A stretch of DNA of 64,000 bases from Kutzneria chonburiensis (GCF_028622115.1 NZ_CP097263.1:5952001-6016000); one strand, 5' to 3'. Counted from the first letter of the stretch, positions 21,103-30,254 are shown. Notes: a model not told the origin generated them from the letters alone. Translations and numbers: made by a program.

Positions 21103-22017
21103 ATGACCACACTCCTGGGGCTGCCGACCGCGGCGGACGTGGCCACCGCGGCGACGACGATCCGCCCGCATGCCCGCCGCACGCCCGTCCTGCGCGCGTC
21201 GGTGAACGGCCGGGACGTGCTGCTCAAACTCGAACATCTCCAGCTCAGCGGCTCTTTCAAGCTGCGCGGGGCACTCAACGCGCTGTCCTGTGTCGACCAC
21301 CCGACCCGGGTCGTCACGGCGTCCGGCGGCAACCACGGGCTGGCCGTGGCCACCGCCGCCGCGCTGCTCGGCGTGCCGGCGACGGTGTACGTGCCGGAGT
21401 CGGCCCCGGAGTCCAAGACCCGGCGGATCGAGGCCGCCGGCGCCCGGCTCGTCCGGCACGGCGCGACCTACGCCGAGGCCGCCGACGCCGCGCTGGCCGC
21501 CGTGACCTCGCAGGACGTGTACCTGCCGGCCTACGACCACCCGGACGTCATCGCCGGCCAGGGCACCGTCGGCGCGGAGATCGTCGCCGACGCGTCCGAG
21601 GTCGACGCCGTGGTGGTGGCCGTCGGCGGGGGCGGGCTGGCCGCCGGCATCGCGCTGGGCATCGGCGACCGGACGACCGTCGCCGTGGAGACCAAGGGCT
21701 GTCACGCCCTGCACGCGGCGCTCGAGGCCGGTCGGCCCGTCGACACCGAGGTGAGCGGCGTCGCCTCGTCCGCGCTCGGCGCGACCCGGGTCGGCGACCT
21801 GCCGTTCGCCGTACTCAACGCGCCCCGCACCTCGTCCGTGTTGGTCTCCGACGACGAAGTCGTTGCCGCGCAAGCACTTCTGTGGGAAGAGTTCCGCATC
21901 GCGGTGGAACCCGCCGCTGCGGCGCCGTTCGCGGCGTGGCTGGCCGGCCGGGTGCCGGCCGAGCGGCCGTGCATCGTGCTCTGCGGCGCCAACAGCGCGT
22001 GGACTACGGAACCGTGA
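21103..22017 (+). CDS. Threonine/serine dehydratase-like PLP enzyme
   Basis: A fold-type II PLP enzyme of 304 residues. The PLP lysine is Lys53 in SGSFKLRGA, the substrate loop is SGGNHG, and the phosphate-binding Gly-rich loop is GGGGLAAG. It lacks the C-terminal ACT regulatory domain of biosynthetic IlvA, so it is closer to catabolic threonine dehydratase or serine racemase. It probably forms 2-oxobutyrate or pyruvate plus ammonia. The adjacent divergent LysR gene is its likely regulator. Confidence 0.88.
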   Translation: MTTLLGLPTAADVATAATTIRPHARRTPVLRASVNGRDVLLKLEHLQLSGSFKLRGALNALSCVDHPTRVVTASGGNHGLAVATAAALLGVPATVYVPESAPESKTRRIEAAGARLVRHGATYAEAADAALAAVTSQDVYLPAYDHPDVIAGQGTVGAEIVADASEVDAVVVAVGGGGLAAGIALGIGDRTTVAVETKGCHALHAALEAGRPVDTEVSGVASSALGATRVGDLPFAVLNAPRTSSVLVSDDEVVAAQALLWEEFRIAVEPAAAAPFAAWLAGRVPAERPCIVLCGANSAWTTEP

Positions 22018-22441
22018 CCGTCACGGTGTAGGCCTGCATGGCCTGGCAGCTCATCTGGCCGGGCTGGGGCGACGGGCATACCGGCCGGGTGGCGGTGAGC
22101 TTGGCCGTTCCCTTGTGCCGGGCCATGAAGTCGGCCTGGGTGCCGCTGATCGGCGGGGAGCCGGTGAGCAGCAGCACGTCCACCGCGTCGGAGTCGCTGG
22201 TGATGGCCGACCAGTGCCCCTTGCCGTCCTCCGGCAGCTTCACGGTGAACTTGTCGCCGACCGCGACGCACACCGTCTGCCCGTTGTCGGCCATGGTGAG
22301 CTGGTGCGGCGACGGGCACGGTTTGGGATCGGAACTGGTCGATCCGGTCGTCTGCGGGGGCTGAGAGGCCGGCGGCACGCGCGAGCCGCAGCCGGCGACG
22401 AGGATCGCTGACATCGCTAGAACCACAAAGGCTGCTCGCAT
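22004..22441 (-). CDS. Lipoprotein, possible chagasin-like fold
   Basis: This 145-residue protein has a lipobox LVAGC with Cys18 and a Ser/Thr/Pro linker. The mature domain has GDKFTVKLPEDGKGHWSAI and HKGTAKLTATRPVC, reminiscent of chagasin-type protease inhibitors (a GxxFTVxL strand and a GTAxLTxxxP element), but the NPTTGY loop is missing. Two Cys pairs may form disulfides. It overlaps the dehydratase 3' end by 14 bp. The start lies in a hairpin. Confidence 0.7.
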   Translation of the reverse strand: MRAAFVVLAMSAILVAGCGSRVPPASQPPQTTGSTSSDPKPCPSPHQLTMADNGQTVCVAVGDKFTVKLPEDGKGHWSAITSDSDAVDVLLLTGSPPISGTQADFMARHKGTAKLTATRPVCPSPQPGQMSCQAMQAYTVTVTVP

Positions 22442-22464
22442 GTCCTCTGGACGGTGCGAGCAGC
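22431..22464 (-). terminator. Hairpin over the lipoprotein start codon
   Basis: GCTGCTCGCA (22431-22440) and TGCGAGCAGC (22455-22464) are perfect 10-bp arms. In the minus direction the AGAGG ribosome site lies in the 14-nt loop and the ATG begins in the 3' arm. It may terminate the ngc transcript, control lipoprotein translation, or both. Confidence 0.6.
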
Positions 22465-22499
22465 CCCTGCGGTTGCATCAATACAGTGGTTGCATCAGA

Positions 22500-23438
22500 T
22501 TACTTGAGCGTTCCAGCCGTCAGGCCGGCCTGGACCTGCCGCTGGAACAGCACGTACACCACCAGCATCGGCAGCATGGCGATGGTCATGCCGGCGAACA
22601 GGCCCGACCAGTCGGACTTGTAGCCCTGCGCGACGGCCAGGTTGAGCAGGCCCTCGGCGAGCACCGAGTGGTCGGTGTCGAAACTGGACTGCTTCTGCTG
22701 CAACACCAACGGCAGCAGGTACTGGTTCCACTGGCCGATCACGTTGAAGATGCCGATGCTGATCAGGCCCGGGCGGGCCATCGGCAGCATCACCCTGGCG
22801 AACAGCGTGGTGTGCGAGGCCCCGTCCAGCAGCCCGGCCTCCGCGATCTCCGTGGGGAGGGTGCGGAAGAAGGAGTGCAGGAAGAACACCGTGAACGGCA
22901 GCGAGAACGCCACGTACACCAGGATCAGCCCGGCGTAGGAGTTCAGCCCGATGTACGGGCCGATCACCGGGATGGTGCCGAGGTTGCCGACGATCTTGAA
23001 CAGCGGCACCAGGGCCAGGAACACCGGCAGCGTCAACCCGGCGACGAACGCGTAGTAGATGATCCGGTTGCCCGGGAACGAGTACCGGGCCAGCACGTAG
23101 GCCGCCATCGACCCGACCACCATGGTGATGGTGACGCCGCCGGCCAGCACGATCACCGTGTTGACGAAGAAGTCGCCGATGTGGCCCGTGGTCCAGGCCC
23201 GGCCGAAGTTCTCGAACTGCGGCGAGGCCGGCAGCGACCACGGACTGGACAGGATCTCCTTGTCCGTCTTGAACGAGGACATCACCGCCCACAGCAGCGG
23301 CAGCACCACCATCGCCGCCCACAGCAGCAGGAAGCCCTGCGAGAAGAAGTTCACCACGCCGAAGCTGCCGCGCGGCGGCCTGGCCCGCTGCGACTCCGGC
23401 GTCGGGGCCGTCGGCGCGGCCGTGACGAGCTGGGTCAT
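22500..23438 (-). CDS. ngcG: Carbohydrate ABC permease (NgcG-type)
   Basis: A MalG-type inner-membrane permease with six predicted helices and the EAA loop (EIAEAGLLDGASHTTLFARVMLPMARPGL) that contacts the ATPase. It is third in the operon binding protein-permease-permease. No ATPase gene is present, as usual in actinomycetes where the shared MsiK serves many sugar importers. The assignment to GlcNAc or chitobiose rests on the linked binding protein. Confidence 0.85.
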   Translation of the reverse strand: MTQLVTAAPTAPTPESQRARPPRGSFGVVNFFSQGFLLLWAAMVVLPLLWAVMSSFKTDKEILSSPWSLPASPQFENFGRAWTTGHIGDFFVNTVIVLAGGVTITMVVGSMAAYVLARYSFPGNRIIYYAFVAGLTLPVFLALVPLFKIVGNLGTIPVIGPYIGLNSYAGLILVYVAFSLPFTVFFLHSFFRTLPTEIAEAGLLDGASHTTLFARVMLPMARPGLISIGIFNVIGQWNQYLLPLVLQQKQSSFDTDHSVLAEGLLNLAVAQGYKSDWSGLFAGMTIAMLPMLVVYVLFQRQVQAGLTAGTLK

Positions 23439-23451
23439 GTCGACTACCCCC

Positions 23452-24381
23452 TCAGAACTCGATGCGGTCGCGTCGGGTGATCCGCAGCTGCACGATGGCC
23501 AGCAGCAGCGAGAACACCGCGAGGGCAACGCCCATGGCGCAGGCGAGGCCGAACTTGCCCTGGGTGAACGCGGCCCGGTACAGCACGTTGGAGATCAGCT
23601 CGCTGGCATGGTCGGGGCCGCCACCGCCGGTGTCCGGGGTGAGGCCGGTGACCAGGGCGAAGCCGTCCAGCGCGATGAAACCGAGGTACACCCAGGCGAC
23701 GGAGATGTTCTCCCACAGCAGCGGCAGCGTGATGCGGAAGAACGTCGGCCCGCGGGAGGCGCCGTCCAGCAGCGCCGCCTCGTAGATCTCCTTCGGGATC
23801 GACTGCATGGCCGCCGAGAACAGCACCATGTAGAAGCCGACCCCGCTCCACACCATCACCGCGAGCAGGCACCACATGACCAGGTCGGGGGAGTTGAACC
23901 ACTGCACGGGTTTGTTCGGGTCGACCAGGCCCAGCGCCATCAGGAAGGCGTTGAGCAGCCCGCGCCCGTCGGTGCGGAACACCGACTGGAACAGGATCAC
24001 GATGATCGCCACGGACAGCACCTGCGGGAAGAACAGCACCACCTTGTACACGCTGGAGCCCCGCACGCCACGGATGCCCGCGCTGTCCTCGCGCCCACCG
24101 ACATTGAGCATGAACGCGAGGAACAGCGCGAGCAGTATCGTCACCACGGGCATCAGCACCAGCAGGAAAGCGTTGTGCACCACCGCGCCCAGGAAGATGT
24201 CGTCCTGGAACAGCCGGGTGTAGTTGCTGATGCCGATGAAGTTCTGGGTGTCGGAGAAGCCACCCCAGTCGGTGAACGAGTAGAACACCGTCTGCACGAA
24301 CGGCGAGACGACGTAGATCACGTACAGCACCACGGGCACGATCAGGAAGCCCGCGATGAAGGGCAGACGGCGGAATCTCAT
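23452..24381 (-). CDS. ngcF: Carbohydrate ABC permease (NgcF-type)
   Basis: A MalF-type permease of 309 residues with six predicted helices and the EAA loop (EIYEAALLDGASRGPTFFRITLPLL). It is 13 bp from the next permease and 3 bp from the binding-protein gene, so the three are one transcription unit. Confidence 0.85.
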   Translation of the reverse strand: MRFRRLPFIAGFLIVPVVLYVIYVVSPFVQTVFYSFTDWGGFSDTQNFIGISNYTRLFQDDIFLGAVVHNAFLLVLMPVVTILLALFLAFMLNVGGREDSAGIRGVRGSSVYKVVLFFPQVLSVAIIVILFQSVFRTDGRGLLNAFLMALGLVDPNKPVQWFNSPDLVMWCLLAVMVWSGVGFYMVLFSAAMQSIPKEIYEAALLDGASRGPTFFRITLPLLWENISVAWVYLGFIALDGFALVTGLTPDTGGGGPDHASELISNVLYRAAFTQGKFGLACAMGVALAVFSLLLAIVQLRITRRDRIEF

Positions 24382-24384
24382 CGG

Positions 24385-25812
24385 CTACTTGTCCCGGTGG
24401 AACTTCGCGATCGAGCTGTCGGCCGCCACCTTGTCGGCGGCCGCCTGCACCTTGTCGATCCACTGGTCGGCGGTGAAGCGGCCGGCCATCAGCTCACCGG
24501 TGGCCGCCTCCCACTCGTTGATCATCGTCGGGTACCAGTCGGTGACCGAGCGGTAGGCCAGCAGGTTGTCACCGGCCGCCGTGTTCACCTTGTTCACCGA
24601 GGCCAGGCCGGTGGAGCCGGTGACGCTGTCGGCCGAGCCCTTGACGATGGACAGCGAGCTGGTGGCCTGGGCGAAGTTCTTGGCCGCGTCCTTGCTCAGC
24701 ATGATGCGCAGGAACTCGAGGCCGCCGGCCACGTTCTTGGCCTTGGCCGGCACGATGAACGGCTCGCCGGCCTCGGCCCGCAGCGTGCCGTAGGGCATCT
24801 TGTCGCTTGCGGTGAGGTCGGGCATCGGCAGCACGGTCAGCTCGGTGCCGGCCGGCGTGGTCTTGCGCATCTCGTTCTCGAGCCAGCTGCCGCAGGGCAG
24901 GAAGGCCGCCTTGCCGTCGAGGAACGCCTGCTGCGACTCGGTGTGCGTCATGCCCTCGGTGCCCGGCAGCATCCAGCCGTTGTGCACCAGCTCGAGCACG
25001 GCGTTGAGCGAGGCCTTGACCGCGTCCACCCGCCAGGCGTTGGGCTTGAGGTTGTCGATGTCGATCAGGACCTGCTTGCCGCCGACCTTGCCGACCCAGT
25101 CCATGATCGGCACACCCATGTAGTACGGGTACTTGCCGGCGTGGGCCCACGGCGCGATGCCGGCCGCCTTGATCTGCGGGGCCAGCGTCTTGAACTCGGC
25201 CCAGGTCTTCGGCGGCGTCCAGTTGTGCTCGCGGAAGACCTTGGCGTTGTACCAGATGCCGTACACGGTGTAGCCGTAGTTGAGCAGGTAGACCTTGCCG
25301 TTGTAGGTGCCGACGTCCAGCACGTTGGGCAGCAGCGTGTCCTTGACCTTGACGTTCGGGTCGTCGTAGCTGGGCGCTTCCAGCAGCGGCGACAGGTCGG
25401 TCAGCGCGTTGCTGTCGACCAGCGTGCCCGGCTTGATCTGGTTGGCCCCGGAGTCGTCGATGACGTCCGGCGGGGTGCCGTTGGCGAACCGCGGCTGGAG
25501 CTGGTCGGAGATCTTCTGGGTGGCGCTGAAGGCGGCGTTGGCCTTGGGGAACGCCTTCTTGTACAGGTTGATGTCGTACTTGGCGTAGTCGACGCCGAAC
25601 CCGCCGTCGAAGATGACGACGTCCAGCGGCGCCTCCTCGGCGACGGCGAGCGGGTTGGTCGCGCTCTTGGTCCCGGTCGTGCCGGCCGAGCCGCCGCCAC
25701 CGCCGGCGCAGGCACTGAGCACACCGGCCGCGGGGCCGGCCAGCACCGCGAGCGCGGCCGCTCGCTGGAGCAGCTGGCGACGGGTGAATTCGGAACCCGG
25801 TTGGTTAGCCAT
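24385..25812 (-). CDS. ngcE: GlcNAc/diacetylchitobiose ABC binding lipoprotein (NgcE-type)
   Basis: A solute-binding protein of 475 residues with a twin-arginine-like start (RRQLLQRAAALAVLAG, Arg11-Arg12) and lipobox LSAC with Cys35. The mature start (NPLAVAEEAPLDVVIFDGG, then TQKISDQLQPRFANGTPPDV) matches what I recall of NgcE from Streptomyces, which binds N-acetylglucosamine and chitobiose. It would collect products of the GH18 chitinase. A DasR-like site lies 58 bp upstream. Confidence 0.85.
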   Translation of the reverse strand: MANQPGSEFTRRQLLQRAAALAVLAGPAAGVLSACAGGGGGSAGTTGTKSATNPLAVAEEAPLDVVIFDGGFGVDYAKYDINLYKKAFPKANAAFSATQKISDQLQPRFANGTPPDVIDDSGANQIKPGTLVDSNALTDLSPLLEAPSYDDPNVKVKDTLLPNVLDVGTYNGKVYLLNYGYTVYGIWYNAKVFREHNWTPPKTWAEFKTLAPQIKAAGIAPWAHAGKYPYYMGVPIMDWVGKVGGKQVLIDIDNLKPNAWRVDAVKASLNAVLELVHNGWMLPGTEGMTHTESQQAFLDGKAAFLPCGSWLENEMRKTTPAGTELTVLPMPDLTASDKMPYGTLRAEAGEPFIVPAKAKNVAGGLEFLRIMLSKDAAKNFAQATSSLSIVKGSADSVTGSTGLASVNKVNTAAGDNLLAYRSVTDWYPTMINEWEAATGELMAGRFTADQWIDKVQAAADKVAADSSIAKFHRDK

Positions 25813-25869
25813 CTGGATCTTTCCCCCTGCTGGTCAGGTGGACATTGGTCCTGGTTGAACCGGCCCCGA

Positions 25870-25885
25870 CCCGGTCCAGACCAGT
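25870..25885. promoter_or_regulatory. DasR-like site upstream of ngcE
   Basis: The core GGTCCAGACC with flanking AGT matches the dre consensus at 12 of 16 positions. It sits 58 bp before the ngcE start, and 168 bp before the divergent gene at 26053. In Streptomyces ngcEFG belongs to the DasR regulon, which supports the call. Confidence 0.65.
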
Positions 25886-26052
25886 GACCGTAACGCCCAT
25901 CACAGTTCGACGGGAGCGCCTTGCTCCCGTGACTAACACATCGTGACGCTCCTGTGTCCGACCGTCCGATCCGGCGTCCGTTCGGCGGATGAAGCGAACG
26001 TTTGCGACTTTTTCGTCGCGAGATCCCCCGGTTGGCGTGTTGGATGGGGTGT

Positions 26053-27060
26053 ATGGAGTCGGACGAGGAATGGATCGCACGGCTGCGGCGCACGGCACTG
26101 CGGGACGCCGAGGAGATCGCGCCGAGGCCGTCCTTTCCCGTGTTCGGCCTGGCCGAGCCCGAGCTCGGGCTCGGGGTGCTGACCTCGCTGAGCGACTCGT
26201 CGGCCGAGGAGGTCACCCTGGCCTACGGCGACCCGTTGTCCCAGGACGGGCCGCACCTGTCGATCAACACCGCGCTGCCGGTCGACGAGGAGGCGGCCGG
26301 GGCGCTGCGCCGGATGCTCGACGACGAGCACAACCGCATCGTCGACCACGCCGGCGTCGAGGACCCCTATGACGTGCCGGCCGAGCTGTCCGACACGATC
26401 ACCGCCGTCGACGGGGTCGAGCTGACCGGCCCCATCTACCGGGAGGGCCCGCTGTGGACCGCCCGGTTCACCGTTTCCGACGTCGTGGTCACCGTGGTCG
26501 CCCGCGGCGTCGCCCCCGCGGCCCTGCGGCTGTGCACTGTCGGTGATCTTCGGCCGTACCTCGAACGGCGTAGCGAGTGGATCGCCCGGCTGATCGAGGC
26601 CCACCGCCGCCGGCCGACCGCCGAGCTCCCGCCGGCCGTCGGCCTGGACGTCTACCGGTCGCTCATCGGCGAGCTGCTCGGCTTCCAGACCCGGCACCGC
26701 GAGGCCGCCCGCGAGGGCCGGCTGCCCCGCCGCCGCGTCGGCGACGGCCGGCTCTACGGCCCCATGTGGCAGCGGGCCGTGCGGGAGCTGGAGCGTTCCG
26801 GCCGTTTGTCCCGCGAGGCCGCCAACCGCACCGTGACGTCCATGGTCAACCAGCTCACCCGCCTCGCCGACCGCGCCGACTGGTTCGCCGACAAGCGCCT
26901 GGCCGACCTGGCCGTCGACGAGACCATTCGCTACGGCGTGCTCAACCAGCCCGTCTCCAGCCGCGACGCCCAGCTGGCCTGGGAACGCGTCACCCTGGAC
27001 GGCCGGCCCGAGGACACCAAGGTCTGGCTGGAAACCTGGGAGAAGTGGGCTACCGCGTGA
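26053..27060 (+). CDS. Conserved hypothetical protein
   Basis: A 335-residue soluble protein with no recognised domain. The N-terminal half is mixed alpha/beta and the C-terminal part is helical and Arg-rich (YRSLIGELLGFQTRHREAAREGRLPRRR). The ATG has GGGG a few bases upstream. It stands alone, divergent from ngcE, and its 3' end overlaps the broken glycosyltransferase by 11 bp. Confidence 0.68.
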   Translation: MESDEEWIARLRRTALRDAEEIAPRPSFPVFGLAEPELGLGVLTSLSDSSAEEVTLAYGDPLSQDGPHLSINTALPVDEEAAGALRRMLDDEHNRIVDHAGVEDPYDVPAELSDTITAVDGVELTGPIYREGPLWTARFTVSDVVVTVVARGVAPAALRLCTVGDLRPYLERRSEWIARLIEAHRRRPTAELPPAVGLDVYRSLIGELLGFQTRHREAAREGRLPRRRVGDGRLYGPMWQRAVRELERSGRLSREAANRTVTSMVNQLTRLADRADWFADKRLADLAVDETIRYGVLNQPVSSRDAQLAWERVTLDGRPEDTKVWLETWEKWATA

Positions 27061-28284
27061 GCCGGTCCACCAGCTCCAGCACCGGTTTCACGCCGTCCTC
27101 GGCGGCTATCGCCGCCCCGATCCGCCGGGTCCGGTCCCGATAGGACGGATCGTCGAGCACTGTCCTGATGGCCGCGGCCAACCGATCGGGGTCGAGCTGC
27201 TTCTGCTTGCCCGCATCGGGCGTGAGGCCAAGGGCCTTGAGGCGGTTGGCCCACAGGAACTGGTCCACCACCCCCGGCACCACGACAGCCGGCACGCCGG
27301 CTCGCAGACCCAGCGCAGTGGTGCCCGCACCTGCGTGGTGCACCACGGCCTGCATGTGTGGGAACAGCCACTCGAACGGCGTGTCCCCGATGGGGAACAT
27401 GTCGTCGCCCTCGGCCTCGAAGCCCGACACGACGCCGCGGACCTTGGCCTTGCGCAGGGCCTCGACGGCGATCTCGCCGGGCGCGCCGCCACGGCCGTTG
27501 CCCAGGCTGCCGAAACCGGCGAAGACCGGCGGCGGCCCGTCGGCCAGGAAGGCTTGCAGTTCCTGGGATGGCTGCCAGTCCGGATCCCGGTGCGGCCACC
27601 AGAACCCGGTGAGTTCCAGTCCCGGCCGCCAGTCCTTGGGGCGCGGCAGCAGGTGCCGGCTGAAGCCGTGCAGCACCGGCCAGCGCTGTTCCCGTTGGTG
27701 GCGCAGGGTTTCCTTGTGGTGGTCGGTTCGAGGCCGAGGTCGCGGCGCAGGTCGTTGATCGACCTCAGGTAGAACCGCTGGCCCAGCGCGGTCAGCCGGC
27801 CAAGCGCCCGGTTGCCACGACGGCCGAGCGAGGGCAGGTCGACCATGATCGGCGGGAAGTCTCCGGTCGGTTCGAGCGGCGTCACGTAGGCGCCGAAGCT
27901 CGGGATGCCCATCGCCTCGGCCACGTGATAGCCGAAGATCCCGCCGAGCACCGAGTTCACCAGGATGTCGGCGCCCTTCGCGGCCTCGGCCACGGCTGGG
28001 CCGAGGCCGGCCATGATCTCGCGGACCTCGCCCAGCATGCCGGCCAGCTTGCGGGTGGAGCCGCCGTCCTCGACGTAGCGGCGGCCGGCTTCGGACTGCG
28101 GGCCGACCTCCGGGTCGAACGGCAGCCAGCGGTACTCCAGGCCGGCGGCCTCCACGAGGCCCTTGTACGGTGCGCAGGCCGCCACCGCAACGTCATGGCC
28201 GGCCTGCCGCAGGTGCGCGCCGAGGCCCGTGAACGGTGCGACATCGCCGCGCGAGCCGAACGCGACGATCACCACCGTGCTCAT
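27050..28284 (-). pseudogene. GT1 glycosyltransferase, frameshifted
   Basis: The N-terminal half (MSTVVIVAFGSRGDVAPFTGLG... to about 27722) and the C-terminal half (KETLRHQREQRWP onwards, including HHAGAGTTALGLRAGVPAVVVP) are in different frames. They align continuously with the intact paralogue next door, and one base appears missing around 27713-27722 where the paralogue reads PPTTPKAV. The C-terminal part keeps the UDP-sugar signature of MGT/UGT enzymes. It is the third gene of a TetR-GT-GT operon, with a 4-nt overlap. It is either a recent pseudogene or a sequencing error. Confidence 0.85.
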
Positions 28285-29543
28285 CGCACACCCTGGGCGG
28301 CGGCGAGCTGGTTCACCAGGCGCACAACGGCTTCGGGGCCGTCCTCGTCCTGGATCCGCGCGCTCAGGTGTTGGGTTCGGGCTCGGTAAGACCCATCACC
28401 GATGACACCTCTTACAGCGGCGACGAGACGGTCGGGGTCGAGCTTCTGACGGTGTAGTTTCTGGTAGGGGATCGAGTCGGGCGAGGCGCCGAGTTTGACC
28501 AGGCGGGCGCCCCAGAAGTGCTGGTCGACGAACATGGGCACGGTCACGGCCGGGGTGCCGGACCAGAGGCCGAGCGCGGTGGTGCCGGCGCCGCCATGGT
28601 GGACCAGGGCCTGCATGCGAGGGAACAGCCAGTCGAAGTCGACGTGGCCGACGCTGATCATGTCATCGCCGTCGACGTCCAGATTGGACACGACCGCCCG
28701 AACACCGGCCTTGCGGGCGACGGTCGCGGTGATCTCGGCGAGGCGGCCGGCGACGTTCTCACTGCCGCTGCCGTAACCGAAGTAGACCGGCGGCGGGCCG
28801 TCGGCGAGGAAGTCTCGCAACCGCGCCGGGGGCTCCCAGTTGCGCATCGGCGCGAACCAGTAGCCGACCACGTCCAGTCCCGGCCGCCAGTCTCGGGGCC
28901 GGGGCACCACGTGTTCGCTGAAGCCGTGCAGGATGGGCCAGCGCCGCTCGTGCTGCTCGCGGCGGACCGCCTTCGGCGTCGTGGGTGGCAGGCTGAGGTC
29001 GCGGCGCAGGTCGTTGACCACGCCCTGGAACATCCGGGCCCCCTCGGCCGCGAGCGCCCAGGTCAGTCGGTTGCCCAGGCGGCCGAGCGAGCGCATCGGC
29101 AGCGGGGGCGGCGGGAACTCGCCGGTCGGGGCCAGCGGCACCAGGAACGCGCCGGCCGTCGGGATGCCGAGGCCGAGACCAACCTGATAGGCCAGCTGCT
29201 CGGTCGGGAAGCCGGTCAGCAGGACGTCCGCGTCCTTCGCCGCTTCGGCCAGCGGGCGGCCCATCTGGCGCATGTCTTCGACCATGCTCGGGATCAGCTC
29301 TTTGAGCGTGCGGCTCGAATGACCCTTTTCGAAGTACTGCTTATAGGCCTCGGTCTGCGCGCCGCCCTCCGGATCGCCCGGCAGGCGCCGGAACTCCAGG
29401 CCCGCCGGCTCCACCAGTCCACGGAACGCCTCCGCCGTCGCCACCGCCACCTCGTGGCCCGCTCGCCGTAAGCGGTCACCCAGTCCGGCCAGTGGCACCA
29501 CGTCCCCCCTGGTGCCCATCGCGGCAATCACCACCCTGCTCAT
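28281..29543 (-). CDS. GT1 family glycosyltransferase (UGT/MGT type)
   Basis: A 420-residue GT-B enzyme. The N-terminal acceptor domain starts VVIAAMGTRGDVVPLAGLGDRL and the C-terminal donor domain has the signature MQALVHHGGAGTTALGLWSGTPAVTVP followed by VDQHFWGARL. Such enzymes transfer sugars to lipids, sterols or macrolides. It overlaps the TetR gene and the next GT by 4 nt each. The acceptor is unknown; there are no biosynthetic genes beside it, so detoxification of a small molecule is as likely as biosynthesis. Confidence 0.9.
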   Translation of the reverse strand: MSRVVIAAMGTRGDVVPLAGLGDRLRRAGHEVAVATAEAFRGLVEPAGLEFRRLPGDPEGGAQTEAYKQYFEKGHSSRTLKELIPSMVEDMRQMGRPLAEAAKDADVLLTGFPTEQLAYQVGLGLGIPTAGAFLVPLAPTGEFPPPPLPMRSLGRLGNRLTWALAAEGARMFQGVVNDLRRDLSLPPTTPKAVRREQHERRWPILHGFSEHVVPRPRDWRPGLDVVGYWFAPMRNWEPPARLRDFLADGPPPVYFGYGSGSENVAGRLAEITATVARKAGVRAVVSNLDVDGDDMISVGHVDFDWLFPRMQALVHHGGAGTTALGLWSGTPAVTVPMFVDQHFWGARLVKLGASPDSIPYQKLHRQKLDPDRLVAAVRGVIGDGSYRARTQHLSARIQDEDGPEAVVRLVNQLAAAQGVR

Positions 29544-30187
29544 GGTTCCCCCTCTTTCGTTGCCTTCTCGAAGATCGTCACAACTTCCTCGCAGTAGCCG
29601 ATCACGTCGAATTCCTTGTCTCGCACCAGAAACATCACCGCGCCGTCGATCGCCTGACGCAGCGCCATCACCATCGCCAGCACCGGGAACTCGCGGAACT
29701 CCCCCGTTCGCCGCCCCAGTTCGAAGATCGCCCCCGGGTCCAGCTCCGCCAGCTCCCCCTGCGGCGGGTTCGCCGCCACCGACTCCGCCATCACCTGGTC
29801 CAGGCGTTTGCCCTCCGGTGAGCGGTAACCGATGAACATCTCGTACATCGCCAGCGCCGCCGTGCGGTTCTCGTCGATGAACCGCCCGTTCGCCCTGATG
29901 TACGCCGCGAGCTTGCCCCGGGCCGTCTCCTCCGCCCGCACCGGCGGCACCATGTACGGCACCGACGCCAGGAACGTCTCCATCACCAGCGTGTTGAGCA
30001 GTTCTTCCTTACCCGCGAAGTGGTACAGCACCACACTCTTCGCCACCCCCGCCCGCTCCGCGATCTTGCTCAGCGACGCCAGCCCGAACCCCACTTCCGC
30101 GATCAGCTCGATCGCGCACCCCACCAGCTGCACCCGCCGAGCCTGCTCGGTAAACGTCCGACCGCCCGACCCATCTTTAGACCGCAC
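29540..30187 (-). CDS. TetR-family regulator
   Basis: A TetR helix-turn-helix lies near residues 20-60 (AIELIAEVGFGLASLSKIAERAGVAKSVVLYHFAGKEELL) with a ligand domain behind. I place the start at the GTG of VRSKDGS because the longer reading would run through two operator-like palindromes. It heads the glycosyltransferase operon (4-nt overlap) and probably represses it. The start assignment is uncertain. Confidence 0.85.
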   Translation of the reverse strand: MRSKDGSGGRTFTEQARRVQLVGCAIELIAEVGFGLASLSKIAERAGVAKSVVLYHFAGKEELLNTLVMETFLASVPYMVPPVRAEETARGKLAAYIRANGRFIDENRTAALAMYEMFIGYRSPEGKRLDQVMAESVAANPPQGELAELDPGAIFELGRRTGEFREFPVLAMVMALRQAIDGAVMFLVRDKEFDVIGYCEEVVTIFEKATKEGEP

Positions 30188-30211
30188 GGTCAGATGGTAG
30201 ACCGCTCGGTC
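30180..30211 (-). promoter_or_regulatory. Paired TetR operators and possible leaderless promoter
   Basis: Two 12-bp palindromes, GACCGCACGGTC (30180-30191) and GACCGCTCGGTC (30200-30211), have centres 20 bp apart. In the minus direction TTGCCC, an 18-bp spacer and TACCAT lie so that transcription could begin at the GTG at 30187. The arrangement fits autorepression. Confidence 0.65.
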
Positions 30212-30229
30212 GACAAAGGGCAAGGAAAA

Positions 30230-30254
30230 GGGGCATTTCCAGCGGAAATGCCCC
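30230..30254 (-). terminator. Terminator between rhaM and TetR operon
   Basis: GGGGCATTTCC and GGAAATGCCCC (11-bp perfect arms, 3-nt loop) are followed on the minus strand by TTTT. It would separate the mnmA-rhaM transcript from the TetR promoter. Confidence 0.85.

Noticed and set aside
23122-25887. A 921-codon open frame on the plus strand
   Set aside because: It runs antisense to ngcE, ngcF and part of ngcG, has low-complexity composition (many Val, His, Gly, Arg), and is a by-product of the third-position GC bias.
27050-30187. TetR-glycosyltransferase operon as part of a natural-product cluster
   Set aside because: No polyketide, peptide synthetase or sugar-activation genes are adjacent; a resistance or modification role is enough.
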